Shown here: in pieces, positions 1 to 10,842 of the stretch
Position numbering within the stretch: the stretch's first letter is position 1
Layout of the letters: every line of letters starts with the position of its first letter
Source of the DNA: Azolla pinnata
Lineage: Eukaryota > Streptophyta > Polypodiopsida > Salviniales > Salviniaceae
Direction of reading: 5' to 3'
Length of the DNA stretch: 45,108 bases
Assembly: GCA_037176905.1 (NCBI GenBank)
Contig: JBBBWG010030931.1
Location: 1,867 to 46,974 of the forward strand
Notes under the pieces: generated by a model
Told to the model about the DNA's origin: nothing
What the model saw: the letters and a program-made list of their open reading frames with translations, nothing else
The model's database searches: none
Program-made: the position numbers and the translations under genes

Positions 1-834
1 GGGGGGGATTACAGATGAAGCATCATCGAGAGCGGGAGAAGAAGGAGGAGGAGGAGCGCGTCGAAGTTCATCGTCAGTAACAGAGGATCAAAAGGGAAAA
101 GGGCAGGGCGCAAGGAGAAGAAAAAGAGGGAGGGAGATGGAAGCACCATAGCTATGGTAGTAGCTAGAACGACAGACAGACAGACAGACAGACAGACAGA
201 GAGAGAGAGAGAGAGAGACAGAGACAGAGCTGGAGTTTCTCAGACACGAAAGGGTAAAAAAAGAAAGGAAGGAGGAGGAAAGGAGGGAAAAGGGTTAGCT
301 ATGGCGGGGGAGAGGAGAGAGAGAGCTCCGAGCTCCTCCGAGCTCCTGTAGCAAATCAGTCGCTTCATGATTCCTTTCGGAGGAGAGGAAGCGCAGAAGC
401 AGAAGCAGAAGCAGAAGCAGCAGAAGCAGAAGAAGCAGAGCAATGAATGAATGAAGCGATGGATGGATGGATCGATGGACGGATGGAGCTCGCGCGCTGC
501 TTCTTCTTTTTTCCCTTCTGCGGAAGCGAAGCTTGCTTGCAGAGACGATGGCTCTCTTTCCTTTTCTTCTCTGCTCTGCTTTCTTCTTCTGCTTTCTTCT
601 GCTGCTTTCTTCTGCTGCTTTCTTCTTCTTCTGCTGCTGCTTCTGCTTCTGCTTCTGCTTCTGCTTCTGCTCAAGGCTCAGGGCAAATTCGACAGAGACG
701 ATGCTTCCTTCTTCTTCTTCTTCTTCTTCTTCTTCTTCTTTCTTCTTTCTTCTTCTTCTTCTTCTTCTTCCTTCTTCTTCTTTCTCTGCTCCTGCCGTCG
801 ATGACATGTAAACCCTAATCTCTCTCCAACGCAT
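1..834. repeat. Composite low-complexity region (GACA, GA, CTT, CTG repeats)
   Basis: The stretch is dominated by short tandem repeats: GACA then GA repeats at about 171-217, AGAAGC repeats at about 386-435, and TTC/CTG-type pyrimidine repeats at about 575-780. Long open frames exist on both strands, but they encode only homopolymeric Ser, Leu, Phe, Lys or Glu and keep several frames open at once, which is what triplet repeats do. No splice-bounded conserved peptide was found. It could be leader or intron DNA of a gene lying off the left edge, but nothing shows that. Confidence 0.75.
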
Positions 835-1025
835 ACATGCATACGCACGTGCATACATACATGCATGCATGCCCACACACACATACATGCATGCATGCAT
901 GGATGCATGGATGATCGGCATCTGCTCTACTCCGCTCTGACATGTGTGTCTATGTATAACCGTCGATCCGGGGACTACGTATGTATGTATGCATGCATGT
1001 ACGTATGAATGCATGCATGGATGAT
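835..1025. repeat. CATG/CATA microsatellite clusters
   Basis: Two clusters (about 835-912 and 980-1023) are built of CATG, CATA and CACA steps with few interruptions. They are mostly alternating purine-pyrimidine and belong to the same sequence class as the tracts at 3118-3192, 9485-9512 and 43319-44040. Confidence 0.8.
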
Positions 1026-2304
1026 CTGGCATTCCGCTCTCGCTCTGCTTCTGCTTCTGCAGAGCAGGCTTCTTCTGCACACCGACTGCTGGGATCTGCT
1101 GGGATCTGCTACAGATCGATCGATCGATCGTGATTAATCCTCGTCGTCGGCAGAGATGGCGTCGATCAGCGTCGATACAGCCAGATGCCAGACGCTTGCT
1201 GTATGCACTTCTGACCCTGTTCCGGCTTTCCGTTCTCTTGTCTTTCTCTCTGGCCCTGCCAAGCCGATCCGATTCCATTCCCTACCCCTCGATGAAGAAG
1301 AAACGATATCGTATACCACCACCACCATTTAATTCCCAATATCTACTCGTGTCTTTTACCGCTCCCCAGAGGTAACTTCCCTCATTTGGTCGGGAGCGCC
1401 ACGGACTTGACTGGGAGCCATCCGCAGCACAGATTCTCTCGTCTTTCTGCTTCAGGGTTCAGGGTTCAGGGTCTACGGTTTTGGGGTTTTGGGTCTTGGG
1501 ATTAGGGTTTTCAAACGGCGGGGGCCTCATAATACACCTCCCTGCATCAATTGCAAGTTCTACCCCGTGCGCAGTTTTGACCCATCTTATCCAATCCTCG
1601 GATCATCGATCGATCGATCGATCCACCGCCCAATCCCGAATTGAATGTTTCGATCATTGCCTCGCTCGCTTCTTGGCGTGTGTCACGATTCCTGCGAGCT
1701 CGCTTGACATGACCCGATGTCGGGGTTTCGGGGCGGAGGTACTTAAGCATTAAATGGCGGAATCCTACGAAATGATCAAGGTTTCGGATTAGGGATCGCT
1801 AATCCCGAGCACGGATCCTCGATCGTGGAGCCATTCATTCATTCATACCTAACCTCCGGCTAGTCAGAGATGTGTTCAAATCGAGCCTAGTATGTAGTGG
1901 GGGTCGAACGATCGATCGATCGATCCATGAGATGATGACAGTGGAATTTCTCGAGGGATGGATCGGGGATGCATGCGATGAAAGCCGTTTCTCAAAGTAA
2001 AAACTTCCTTGCGTTAGTTATAACTCGGTCACAAAAGGGCCTGTTTTGCATCAACTCGAGCGAGAACATCAAATGATCCATCTATCCTTCTTCAGCTTGC
2101 GGAATCGGAGGTGGAGATATCCAACAAGATGGTTGATTTATCTCCACACCTACACTCTCCGCCCGTCGTAAGAACACAACGAATCCGCGTTCCGAATCCG
2201 TTGCGTTATCGTAGGGTTTGTTTCTTCGATCGGTATGTATGTAGCTGCTGCTAAATCGATCGTCTCTCGATCCATGTCTCGTTCGCATCATAATCTAGGG
2301 CTTC
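1026..2304. other. Unassigned DNA with GATC and GGTTTT-type motifs
   Basis: No convincing gene was found. The region holds short GATC tandem runs near 1113-1130, 1606-1624 and 1907-1925. A degenerate series of AGGGTTC/TTTTGGGG/TTAGGGTTTT steps lies at about 1455-1511. Open frames are under 95 codons and show no recognised motif. Confidence 0.5.
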
Positions 2305-2319
2305 TAGGGTTTAGGGTTT
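2305..2319 (+). promoter_or_regulatory. Telo-box (two TTTAGGG-type units)
   Basis: TAGGGTTTAGGGTTT is two plant telomere-type repeat units. In plants such short internal units (telo-boxes) are common in promoters and first introns of highly transcribed genes. No gene is recognised next to this one, so its role here is unknown. Confidence 0.4.
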
Positions 2320-2419
2320 GTGCCTCATTATGTTTTGCAATGTACTTCCTTGGAAACCCTAAAATCAGAAATCCCGTGTCTTCCTGCATGTGACAGTCTC
2401 GAAATTTGGGCAATATCTA

Positions 2420-2696
2420 TGTGTGTGTGTGTGTGTGTGCATTTAATATTCCTTTTATTAATTAATTGTTCATTTATTTATATATTTGCTCCTTCATTTA
2501 AGAATGACTGACCGACAGAAGATGATGATGACGATGATGATGATGATGAGGGTGATGATGATGATGGTGGTGGTGGTGATGCTGATGATGATGGTGGTGA
2601 TGGTGATGATGGTGGTGACGGTGGTGATCATGGTGACCATGGTGATCATGGTGATCATGGTGATCATGGTGATGATGATGATGGTGGCGATGGTGC
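2420..2696. repeat. TG dinucleotide run and GAT/GGT trinucleotide tract
   Basis: A TG run lies at 2420-2439. From about 2519 to 2696 there is a long tract of GAT, GGT and ATC triplets. The opposite strand reads as an almost pure histidine frame and the given strand as Met/Val, neither of which is a plausible protein. It is a triplet microsatellite with point changes. Confidence 0.85.
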
Positions 2697-3117
2697 ATGT
2701 TGCAGCAATTTTATGTTGTTTTTTCTCTGATTAAACAATGATATAATAAATAAATATTTATTTAATATTTATTTATTTATACACACATTACAGTGCAGGG
2801 AATTGCTTGGAGCCCTAACTCCGAGATCAAAATTGAGTTTATTTATTCATTTATTTACTTTAGTACAATGGTTTTGAAACATTTTACCACAAGTACTCTG
2901 CAACACATATGTACATACGTATTGATGTACAATATACGTATATGTACTTAATTAATTACATATATACGTATCTCTGTATATATATATATATAGAAAAAGG
3001 AACAGCCTCATGATTACCATGCAACGCTTTTGGACGGAAACAAAGAAAAAAATGAAAAAGAAACACAAAAAAGAAAAAAAACCAAAACAAAAAAAATGAT
3101 GAGCTCCCCTGAACCCC
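2697..3117. other. AT-rich DNA, nothing recognised
   Basis: It contains TTTATTTATT-type runs, a short TA run at about 2977-2992 and A-rich sequence at about 3045-3095. No coding or RNA gene was found. Confidence 0.5.
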
Positions 3118-3192
3118 CATGCATACATACATGCATGCATGCATGCCTATCGCATGCATACATACATGCATGCCCATCACATGCATGCCCAT
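3118..3192. repeat. CATA/CATG microsatellite
   Basis: Tandem CATA and CATG steps with a short internal near-duplication (CATGCCTATCG- and CATGCCCATCA-type units). Same repeat class as the other CATG tracts in this window. Confidence 0.75.
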
Positions 3193-4888
3193 CAGGTTCA
3201 AAAACATTTGGGAACATTTTGATGGAAACCTTATGAGTCCCAAATCCGTATATGCTTAAATGGGTAGATTAAAATCTAACTCCGATTCAATTACAACGAA
3301 GAGCATCTTCAACAACATACAGGCGGCGTACGTATGCATGTAACCGAGATCTCCGAGTCGAAGATGCCAGTTGGGATGGAAGGGCCAGTATCTGGCTAGC
3401 AATTTGAAGAAACCTGGCTAGCTGTTTCTTTCTCCTGTTCTCCAGGAACCGGCAAAGCCCTTTCTGCGCCTCGTAAGTTGCATCTGCAGATTCGCAATCT
3501 CTCTTGCATGCATGCATGCATGGCCCTCACCTCTCTCGATTCTTCTTAAGCCTGATTTTTGTGGCCCTAGACGCTGATCTGATCGTTCGGTCAGATACAG
3601 CTTATCAGTTCAGAGCTTGCCGTCAGGTAATGAATCGGTTTACAGACAGGTCCACCGCTGAAGCGTTGTCCGGTGAGCATCGTAGCAAATGTTTCCACTT
3701 GTTTGCCAATCGCATGCTTTGGTGCCTGGTATCTTGCTAAAATGGGTGTTTATTGCTTATAAAACGTGCACAGCGTTGAACATCGCCTTACGATTCTAGA
3801 TAGAAACGACAATTCACAAGAGCCTTGTCACGCCGGTATAGCCACAACATATGATAAATGGCGACTCCTTATCTAATAATGTTAAGCCCTGTGTCCCTGA
3901 CTGAGAGAAGTTTCCCAACTATTGTCGAGGTTTGCGGAATTCGATCGAATCAACCAAAGTTGCTCCACACATACTATTGATTCTACCACGGGGATACCGA
4001 AACCAAGGAGTAATTTGTCATTCTTCTCGGAAAGCTTGGCATGGGCACATCATTGATCTGGTGTTTGTTAGTAAATCATGTTAGCAGTGATAATTCCACA
4101 CACAAGGGGGGGCATTCATCAGCGGATGCATGTAATTCAAACATCAGTGATTCGAAAGAACAGGGAAGGAAACTATCACAAGGAAAAGAGATAAGACGTC
4201 GTGCCCCGAGCATCAAGCTTAAAATTCTGCCGTTTAGTTCTGTCCTTGGGTCATAATCCTTTCCCAGAGGACACCATTGTTAGGCACACGGCATCGAAAG
4301 GCAGAAAGAAAGAGCTATAGTGATCAAAGGTAAAGCTCAAAATATCTGCGGCATCTTCCTTTTTCGCGGCCAATCAGCACGAATCAAACGATTGCCTGTT
4401 CCATTAAGAGCTCTCCTTGCAAGCCGAATTCGCCGATTCCAAATAATTTTGTACTTGTACTGTTCAAGGGCTCATGCATGTCTCCAATAGCTAACTGTAT
4501 GGTAGCGAGGGAGCGATGTGTTCGATTTCCGACTCCACATAATGACTCGACGAAGAATCGGCGCAGGAATCGGCGAAGTTCGAACTCTCGCCAGGGGGCT
4601 GAGCCCCACCACGTTCGATTCCCCGTTAATTAAACACGCGAGCCTCGGATCGACAGTGAAGCCGATCATCGAAAGAAACAAGTTGCAAACGGAGGGGGAG
4701 AATGCGCAAGATAAGTGCACCAGCTCAACAGGGAAGCAGAGCCGTTCCTTCGAAGCATTTCCCCTGGTCAGTCGTCATACAACCAAAAAACCGATCAGAA
4801 GCAAAGAGCCCGATGTTGCTCAACGCTGGGGCGCAGCCACATCAAGTTACCGCACCGGGCCTCGTACGAATGGTCCGTGATCGCGATG
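3193..4888. other. Unassigned intergenic DNA and probable GATA 3' flank
   Basis: No gene recognised. The longest open frame (4518-4880, plus) has no motif I know. The part nearest the GATA gene, from about 4500 rightward, is GC-richer than the rest and probably includes the GATA 3' untranslated region, which reads leftward. This is inference; no polyadenylation signal was pinned. Confidence 0.4.
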
Positions 4889-5026
4889 GGGTTTCTTTAG
4901 CAGGGTTTCTTTAGCAGGGTTTTCTTAGCAGGGTTTCTTTAGCAGGGTTTTCTTAGCAGGGTTTCTTTAGCAGGGTTTAGCTGATGCCGACTTTAGCAGA
5001 GGGTTTAGCTGATGCCGACTTTAGCA
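4889..5026 (-). repeat. Minisatellite overlapping the 3' end of the GATA gene
   Basis: Six head-to-tail 14-bp units (GGGTTTCTTTAGCA, two of them with GGGTTTTCTTAGCA) run from 4889 to 4972. Two copies of a related 26-bp unit follow at 4973-4998 and 5001-5026; these keep the GGGTTT start and TTTAGCA end but carry an insert with TGATGCCGAC. The second 26-bp copy contains the GATA stop codon (5005-5007) and encodes the last residues, AKVGIS. Confidence 0.85.
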
Positions 5027-7219
5027 CGCCGCATCTCGAGGACGCGGCGGTGCGAATTGGAATGGACATGGCTCACGAACGTGGGGCTGCACGCGGGTCT
5101 GTACTCGGGCAGGAGCCGGCCCGACTTGAACCGAACCCCGCACGCGTTGCACAGCGTCTTGGGCCCCAGCGGCCCCGCCCGCCACTGCGGCGTCCGCTCC
5201 GCCTCGCAGTGTGAACACAACCTCCTCCCCCTCCTCTCCCCACCATTTTCTTCAACCTTCGCCGATCTTGCCTCGATTCTGCTTGACATGCAATTCCTGC
5301 CGATTCCTCCGCTCGAGGACACCGATCTTGCATCATCATCATCTTCTTCTTCATCATCTTCTTCTTCTTCTTCTTCTTCTTCTTCTTCTTCTTCTTCTTC
5401 TTCTTCTTCTTCTTCTTCATCTCCAACTTCATCGTCGTCGTCGTCGTCTTCTCCTCCTCCATGGCTATCTGATTTGTGTTTCTTATGCTTGCCATCAACT
5501 TCTTCTTCTTCATCTTCCTCTGAATCTTCTTCTACTTCTTTTTCGAGGAGATCTGATTTGCCCGCAAACTCCCGCAAGATGTTCCCACGCGACCACACCC
5601 AGCTTCTTGCTGCCCTTCTACACCAGCTGCTTCTCGGCTTCCTCTTCCTCGAATGCAGCAATATCGCCCCCGAGCCGCCATTGCCCACCATCTGCTCTAA
5701 CACTGACACGGGGCTCCTCGCACCGCATGACATCGATGCATCACTATCGGCTCGCCCATCGCTCGCTAAGGCGCCTGTCTCAAGATGATGTTGATGATGT
5801 TGATGATGTTGATGATGATGATGATTATGATGTTGTTGTCGTTGTTGTTGTTGATGATGATGATGTTGTTGTTGTTGATGATGTTGATGATGTTGTTGTT
5901 GATGTTGATGATGATTATGATGATGTTGGTGATGGTGACCATCTCCCCCACAGTATGAACTGTCTTCGTTGAAGGTAGAGAGCCATTCCAATTCGTCCAC
6001 GAGCTCGTCAGGCTGCATTATGAGAAGCAAAATTGATCTTTAATCAATATACAAGGTTTAGCTCGAACTAGGACTGCGTTCTTTGAGCTTAAACAATTTA
6101 TCAACCAACAGCTTAAACAATTTATCAACCAACAGCTTAAACAATTTATCAACCAACTTTGAACCGATGAAAACTAACATACTTCCAACAAGCCTCTGAA
6201 CCCTCATCTTACTAGAGAGCTGAATTCAAATGCTTATCGCAAAATGCTCACGCTATACTTAACCGCTTCATTCGTCGATCTCGATGCACCCCCACCATTT
6301 CCATGCATTATGCGCCCAGAGACGAACCATATATATTACAAAACAGTGACGAATAATGCACTCACACATGGGTTCACAGTAGGCTTGATTTTATCAATCA
6401 TTCAGTCATTCATGCCCACACATCGAAGACCTCGGATCGATGCATAGAAAGCAAGGCTCTATATTGTGATCCCTTAATTTTTTACCAGGATACTTCAATT
6501 GGTAATAATATAAATAGTCTGCGCGTACCAAGGACAAGCCGTAAGCTCATTCCTGATATTAAAAAAGGACAAAAGAAATACCTCGCCATTTTCTAACAAT
6601 TCTACAGTACTTTTAGCACAATTGCTCTGTGAAGTGAGTTCCAAAAACATACCGTGAAAAACTCGAGGAATGTCAATCCGATTGCTTGTATACACAACAG
6701 CAAATCGATGATGATTTGACAACAATTTGAAGAAATTGAGAAAAAAAAATTTGATAGAGTGAGACGAAAATCCGGAGAAAAAAATGGGACAACTCTACAG
6801 GAAATTTTCGGTACCATCTCGATTACACGGGAAAACAGCACTAAATTCAGGGACAGTTATACGAAGAATAGCACTAAATTCACAGCAAAAACAATTAGAA
6901 GAAACAAGATGACGAAAGGATTAAGCATCGATCAGGAACCAATCGAAGATAGACGCGAGGTATATATTAAGATGTTCGAGGTGCTTACTGGCAAGGATAA
7001 AAACCCACTCACTGAGTCATCTTCTCCTAGTAATCTTGGCCTCTTATTACTTCCTGCACACGAGACCATGGTTCCGTCAGTCGATTCCGAGACCGAGCTC
7101 TCTTGACCTCTGTCTCCGCCTTCACCTTCATGTCTGTCCCTATGCTCTTCAGCATCTTCGGTAGGGAAGTCTAGGAGATCTTCGATCATGAAAGTGGCGA
7201 GGTCGTCTGAAGGCGTCAT
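5005..7219 (-). CDS. Class-I-type plant GATA zinc-finger transcription factor
   Basis: Two exons on the minus strand: 7219-6989 and 6012-5005, joined in phase 0 by an intron with GTAAGC donor and TGCAG acceptor, giving about 412 residues. The finger has the plant form C-X2-C-X18-C-X2-C (residues about 343-368, DNA about 5217-5140), with TPQWRAGP and TLCNACGVR, followed by the basic tail [12 protein letters not shown]. Such proteins bind (A/T)GATA(A/G) in the nucleus. The N-terminal exon carries [13 protein letters not shown] (residues 10-22), and the splice joins it to [11 protein letters not shown] (79-89); both are conserved signatures of class I plant GATA factors. Unusual are a His/Gln-rich block (about 103-157) and a long Asp/Glu run (about 264-304) encoded by triplet repeats, and a repeat-derived C-terminus. 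No in-frame ATG lies between 7219 and the upstream stop. A further upstream exon cannot be excluded. Confidence 0.9.
5333..5455 (-). repeat. GAA/GAT triplet repeat coding the acidic run of the GATA factor
   Basis: On the given strand this is a TTC/ATC tract; on the coding strand it is GAA and GAT codons giving the Glu/Asp run. All frames through it stay open, so a long serine-rich frame appears on the plus strand as a shadow. The tract is long enough to be length-polymorphic. Confidence 0.85.
5788..5935 (-). repeat. CAT/CAA triplet repeat coding the His/Gln block of the GATA factor
   Basis: The coding strand has mixed CAT, CAC, CAA, CAG and AAT codons that give a His/Gln/Asn-rich block just after the LEWLS motif. 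It reads as GAT/GTT triplets on the given strand. Confidence 0.8.
6086..6157. repeat. Three perfect 24-bp tandem repeats in the GATA intron
   Basis: Three identical 24-bp units, each starting AGCTTAAACAATTT and ending ATCAACCAAC, lie at 6086-6109, 6110-6133 and 6134-6157. They are within the single GATA intron (6013-6988), near its 3' splice site. Confidence 0.9.
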
Positions 7220-7389
7220 GATAGAGTTACGAGTGGCGTTGGCTGCAGAAGTAGCCGCAGCAGCAGCGCTAGTAGTAGCAGCAGTAGTAGTAGAGACTGC
7301 AAGAATAGTTGGTAGATGAAGGTCCGCCAGGTGCAGGGAATCACTGCAAGAAGGCTTGATGGCCTGATTGACGCGCTTCTGTTGCTGAA

Positions 7390-7413
7390 TCAGATGGTGA
7401 TGAAGGAATCCAT
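7390..7413 (-). CDS. Small upstream ORF (7 codons) in the GATA leader
   Basis: ATG at 7413 opens a reading frame MDSFITI followed by TGA, ending 170 nt before the GATA start codon at 7219. It is in a different frame from the main ORF. If the GATA transcript starts upstream of it, as a CT-rich leader and a TATA-like motif suggest, ribosomes would meet it first. Translation is not shown by sequence alone. Confidence 0.3.
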   Translation of the reverse strand: MDSFITI

Positions 7414-7582
7414 GGCGAGGAGCGGAGACGATTCAGCAGCAGTACCGTAAGGAAGAAGAAGAAGAAGAAGAAGAAGAAGAAGAAGACGAGAAAACGAAGA
7501 AGAAATGATCAAAGAAAGAAAAAGAGAGAACTGGAAAAAGAAAAAGGACCGAAAAATCAGAAACAAAAACAAATGCGATTCC

Positions 7583-7600
7583 TAATATAATATAAAATAA
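7583..7600 (-). promoter_or_regulatory. Possible TATA element of the GATA gene
   Basis: The minus strand reads TTATTTTATATTATATTA here, upstream of a CT-rich stretch (7455-7490, CTT repeats on the minus strand) typical of plant leaders. This would put the transcript start near 7550 and give a leader of about 330 nt. The DNA further out is also AT-rich, so the motif may be fortuitous. Confidence 0.3.
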
Positions 7601-10470
7601 TCAGCGAATTTTTTCAAGATTATTTAGATATTTCTTTTTTTTTGTCTTCGATTTTTTTTGAACGAGTAAAACGGAGACCACTAATTAGTATAAAAACAAA
7701 TTAGTAGTAAAAAAACATATACTTAATAGTTAGTATTTGGAGTTAATAATAATAACGACGATAATAAATCGTAATTGTACTAGTATCTCCATTACTATTA
7801 TTATTATTTATTATAATTATTATTAGGGAAATTTACCAAAAAAAACGCCTAACAAAATTATAAATTACATTTTAACGCCTCCCAAAACAACTAGAAAGTA
7901 CAAATTAACGCCTAGTTCGAAGATTGACGCGCAACGCAATCGATTGATTAAACACCAAATCAAGCAGTTGTGGATTCAATTAACGTTCTACTAGATAATC
8001 GATTAAGGCTTGATCTGTTGTTGATTAGAACTAAATTAAGGTGTTCCTCGATTCATCAGATTCTAGAATTACTGGCTTTATTTAGCTAGTCGAATGTGGT
8101 GAGGGAATCGATCGATTGGGAAATCGATTGGCGAGAAGCGACTAGGAATAAAATCAATACTACCAGAATGAATTGGGTGTCGAGTCTCAGTGAAAGATAA
8201 GATTAGGCGTTAATCTATAGTTTGTGATTTCAGGAGGCCTAATTTAATACTTATTATTATCGCCTCTGTTTATTTCGATATTTTCTCCTTTATTTTGTTG
8301 AATTTCCGTACTCTTTTTGAAACTCTCTTTTTTTTGTTGTTCTCGGCGATTTCCGTATTTCCTGTATTTCGCATTTCCTTTGTTTTTTTTATTTTTTGCC
8401 CTTTTTTTATTTTTGAAGATTTGGCGCGTCTACTTTCGCGGGGGAATTTTTTCCTGTTTTCCCGCCAGAATCGCCTCCACATTTAGCAGTGACTTTCCAC
8501 TTCCAATTGACCAAAATAAAACCCAAAAACAAAAACAAAAAAAAAAGAACATTCTTTCTTTTCATCTGTTTTTTTTATCTCACTCTTTTGGGTTTTCAAA
8601 GTTTGAGATCTTGCAGGACTTTTGTTTTAGGAAGCATTCATAAAAGCATGCCTTGGGTTTTAAGCTTTTGATTCATGATCCAGAAGGTGGGCCTCAGATC
8701 GAATCAACGAGAGCGATCATCGATTGATCGACGAAAGCGAGCGATCGAACGAACAAGCGGTGCTCGATTAATCAACCAAAGCGAATTATCGGTCAAGGTT
8801 AAGGAAAGTCGAGTCAAGCCAAGCTCCTGTCTGGAAATTTAGATGGATCTGGAACGGTCGGAACTCTGGCTCGTCGTAGCAGATTGATTGGATACCGATA
8901 TCAGATCCGAGAAGTTGTCGTAGACCATCGGTAACCAGCTGATAACGATGCTCGATTTAACTTAAGGCCATCATCATCATCATCATCATCTTCTTCTTCT
9001 TCTTCTCCTTCTTCTTCCTCTTCTGTCGAGTCTATCTTTGTCGACTTCTCTGATCGATCGAGACGCTATGAGAGATCCATGCTCTTTCATGAGAAAGCTC
9101 GGCTTAAGCATCGATTCGAGATTGGGAAAGTGGGGACACCTTTGGACATCGATGAGGCCCCCCGCGATGAATGACGACAACCTGTTCATCGATCGTTGAT
9201 CACCGATTCCCCTAAAGTCTTGTTTGTTGTTGTTGTTGTTGTTGTTGTAGCGGAGAGCGAGAGCGTGGGTCTTCAAAGGCGAAGTCAATAACGTCATCGC
9301 CCGGGTCAACAAAAGCAGGCATTCGTACTCGTACATATCCTTCACTGGCACAGATTCTCGCTCTGTTACTCTCCTCTAGGAATCCCAGTCTTCTTCTACA
9401 GTGACGGACGAAGCATGGCCATGTGTGTTGTCTCTGAGTTGACAACCTTTACACATTTGTGACAAACCACATGATGGATTGTATGTTTGTATGTATGTAT
9501 GTATGTATGCACAAGAGATTATTGTTGATATTCTCCTCTGCCATGCTTGGTATCAAGGTGTTTCATAGTTGAAACGTGGTAAGGACTGTATACAGCTCTC
9601 GATGAACGATAATGAATGACGGTTATTGGAAGCAAAACATATGTATCTGATTGTTTTTTTTTGTTGCCTAGCAAGTGACCGAGTACTAGATTCTTTATCC
9701 AACTGCGTTTGAGATGTTTTTTGGTTGCGGAGCCTGAGACGGTAACAAGAAACAAAACAATCAGACGCGGCATGCTGCAAGTTCACAGTGAAGATTAGAT
9801 GATTCTTCTCGAGCTTGGCACTCTTGCTTAATTAACCTGCTGATCACGGCAGTTAACAAACATGGTCTGCTACGAAGCTTGTGCAAGCAAAACCTTTTAT
9901 AAAGGCGAGCGAGTCGCGGCGCGGATGCAGATCAGTAAAATTGTCAAGAGGTGAAGCTAATGACCACCATGCCCAAGGGAAATCAACGAGCGTTTTCGCA
10001 AGTCGCAAAACAACGCAATCGCATCGATTGCGGCGTGCGATGAATGGCAGTTGATCGTATGGACCCAAACCGGGCTTCGAATTCGTTCGAAACGAGGACG
10101 AAGGTTCTGCACAGCATCCACAAAACAATCGAAAACCCCTGATCTGCTGAGGCATGCACCGTTGTTACAAGCCCCGAGGATTAACGCCGGCCCTTCATGT
10201 TTACGCTCGACGTTACGGGTTTGATTTTCTTCCCAAAACGCTGAATGGATCGATCAGATGCCCCGCTCGTTTGTTGCGCTTTGCCGTTCTGTGCACATGC
10301 ATATTTTACGATTACTAGCTTCCCCAACGACCGATCGTTGCCATCTAGCACAATGATATCGTGCTTCGAAAATCCCGATTAGTCTCGGATTCGCATAATC
10401 TCCTCCATTCTGTCACAACAGAAAACGCGACGAAATCCACAAGTTCTTTCGATGCATCTACATGCCACAA
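7601..10470. other. Gene-poor spacer between the divergent GATA and JmjC genes
   Basis: The first 700 bases are very AT-rich with ATT/AAT runs. Microsatellites occur at 8969-9021 (CAT then CTT), about 9225-9249 (GTT) and 9485-9512 (TATG). Open frames at 9351-8986 and 10155-9853 (minus) show no motif I recognise. An untranslated RNA or an unrecognised gene could lie here, but nothing supports one. Confidence 0.45.
8420..8465 (+). promoter_or_regulatory. Pair of E2F-consensus sites
   Basis: TTTGGCGC (8420-8427) and TTTCCCGC (8458-8465) both match the E2F consensus TTTSSCGC and lie 38 bp apart in otherwise AT-rich DNA. E2F pairs usually mark promoters of S-phase genes. The nearest recognised starts are the GATA gene, about 1.2 kb away, and the JmjC gene, about 2.5 kb away, so the target is unclear. 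Confidence 0.35.
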
Positions 10471-10842
10471 CCTCTTCTAGCTCTGATCTCTTCTTTGCAT
10501 TCTTCCTTTCCTCTTCTGGCTCTGATCTCTTCTTTGCATTCTTCCTTCCCTCTTCTGGCTTTGATCTCTTCTTTGCATTCTTCCTTCCTCTTCTAGCTTT
10601 GATCTCTTCTTTGCATTCTTCCTTTGCATTCTTCCTTCCTCTTCTGGCTTTGATCTCTTCCTTTGCATTCTTCCTTTGCATTCTGCCTTCCCTCTTCTGG
10701 CTTTGATCTCTTCTTTTTGCATTCTTCCTTTGCATTCTTCCTTCCTCTTCGGGCTTTGATCTCTTCTTTGCATTCTTCCTTTTCATTCTTCCTTTCCTCT
10801 TCTGGCTTTGATCTCTTCTTTGCCTTCTTCCTTCCTCTTTAG
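10471..10842. repeat. Pyrimidine-rich minisatellite upstream of the JmjC gene
   Basis: Eight copies of a core GATCTCTTC are followed by variable CTTTGCATTCTTCC and CCTCTTCTGGCTTT segments. Unit length varies from about 35 to 58 bp because the inner TTTGCATTCTTCC module is sometimes doubled. The opposite strand stays open as a Lys/Arg/Glu-rich frame of 264 codons, which I treat as a repeat artefact. The array ends in CTTCCTCTTTAG, which looks like a 3' splice site, so it could be the tail of a leader intron. Confidence 0.8.

Noticed and set aside
295..1278. 327-codon minus-strand frame
   Set aside because: It consists mostly of Lys, Glu, Leu and Met/His-Ala-Cys runs from GAA, CTT and CATG repeats, with no recognisable domain or splice-supported structure.
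2498..2698. Poly-histidine minus-strand frame
   Set aside because: It is a pure product of the GAT/GGT microsatellite with no flanking coding sequence.
4550..4645. tRNA- or SINE-like B-box motifs (GTTCGAAC, GTTCGATTCC)
   Set aside because: No A box at the proper spacing, no cloverleaf and no acceptor stem could be drawn on either strand.
5012..5972. Plus-strand Ser-, Leu- and Asp-rich frames opposite the GATA gene
   Set aside because: They are shadows of the triplet repeats in GATA exon 2. The minus strand has a complete conserved zinc finger, and the splice join to exon 1 supports it.
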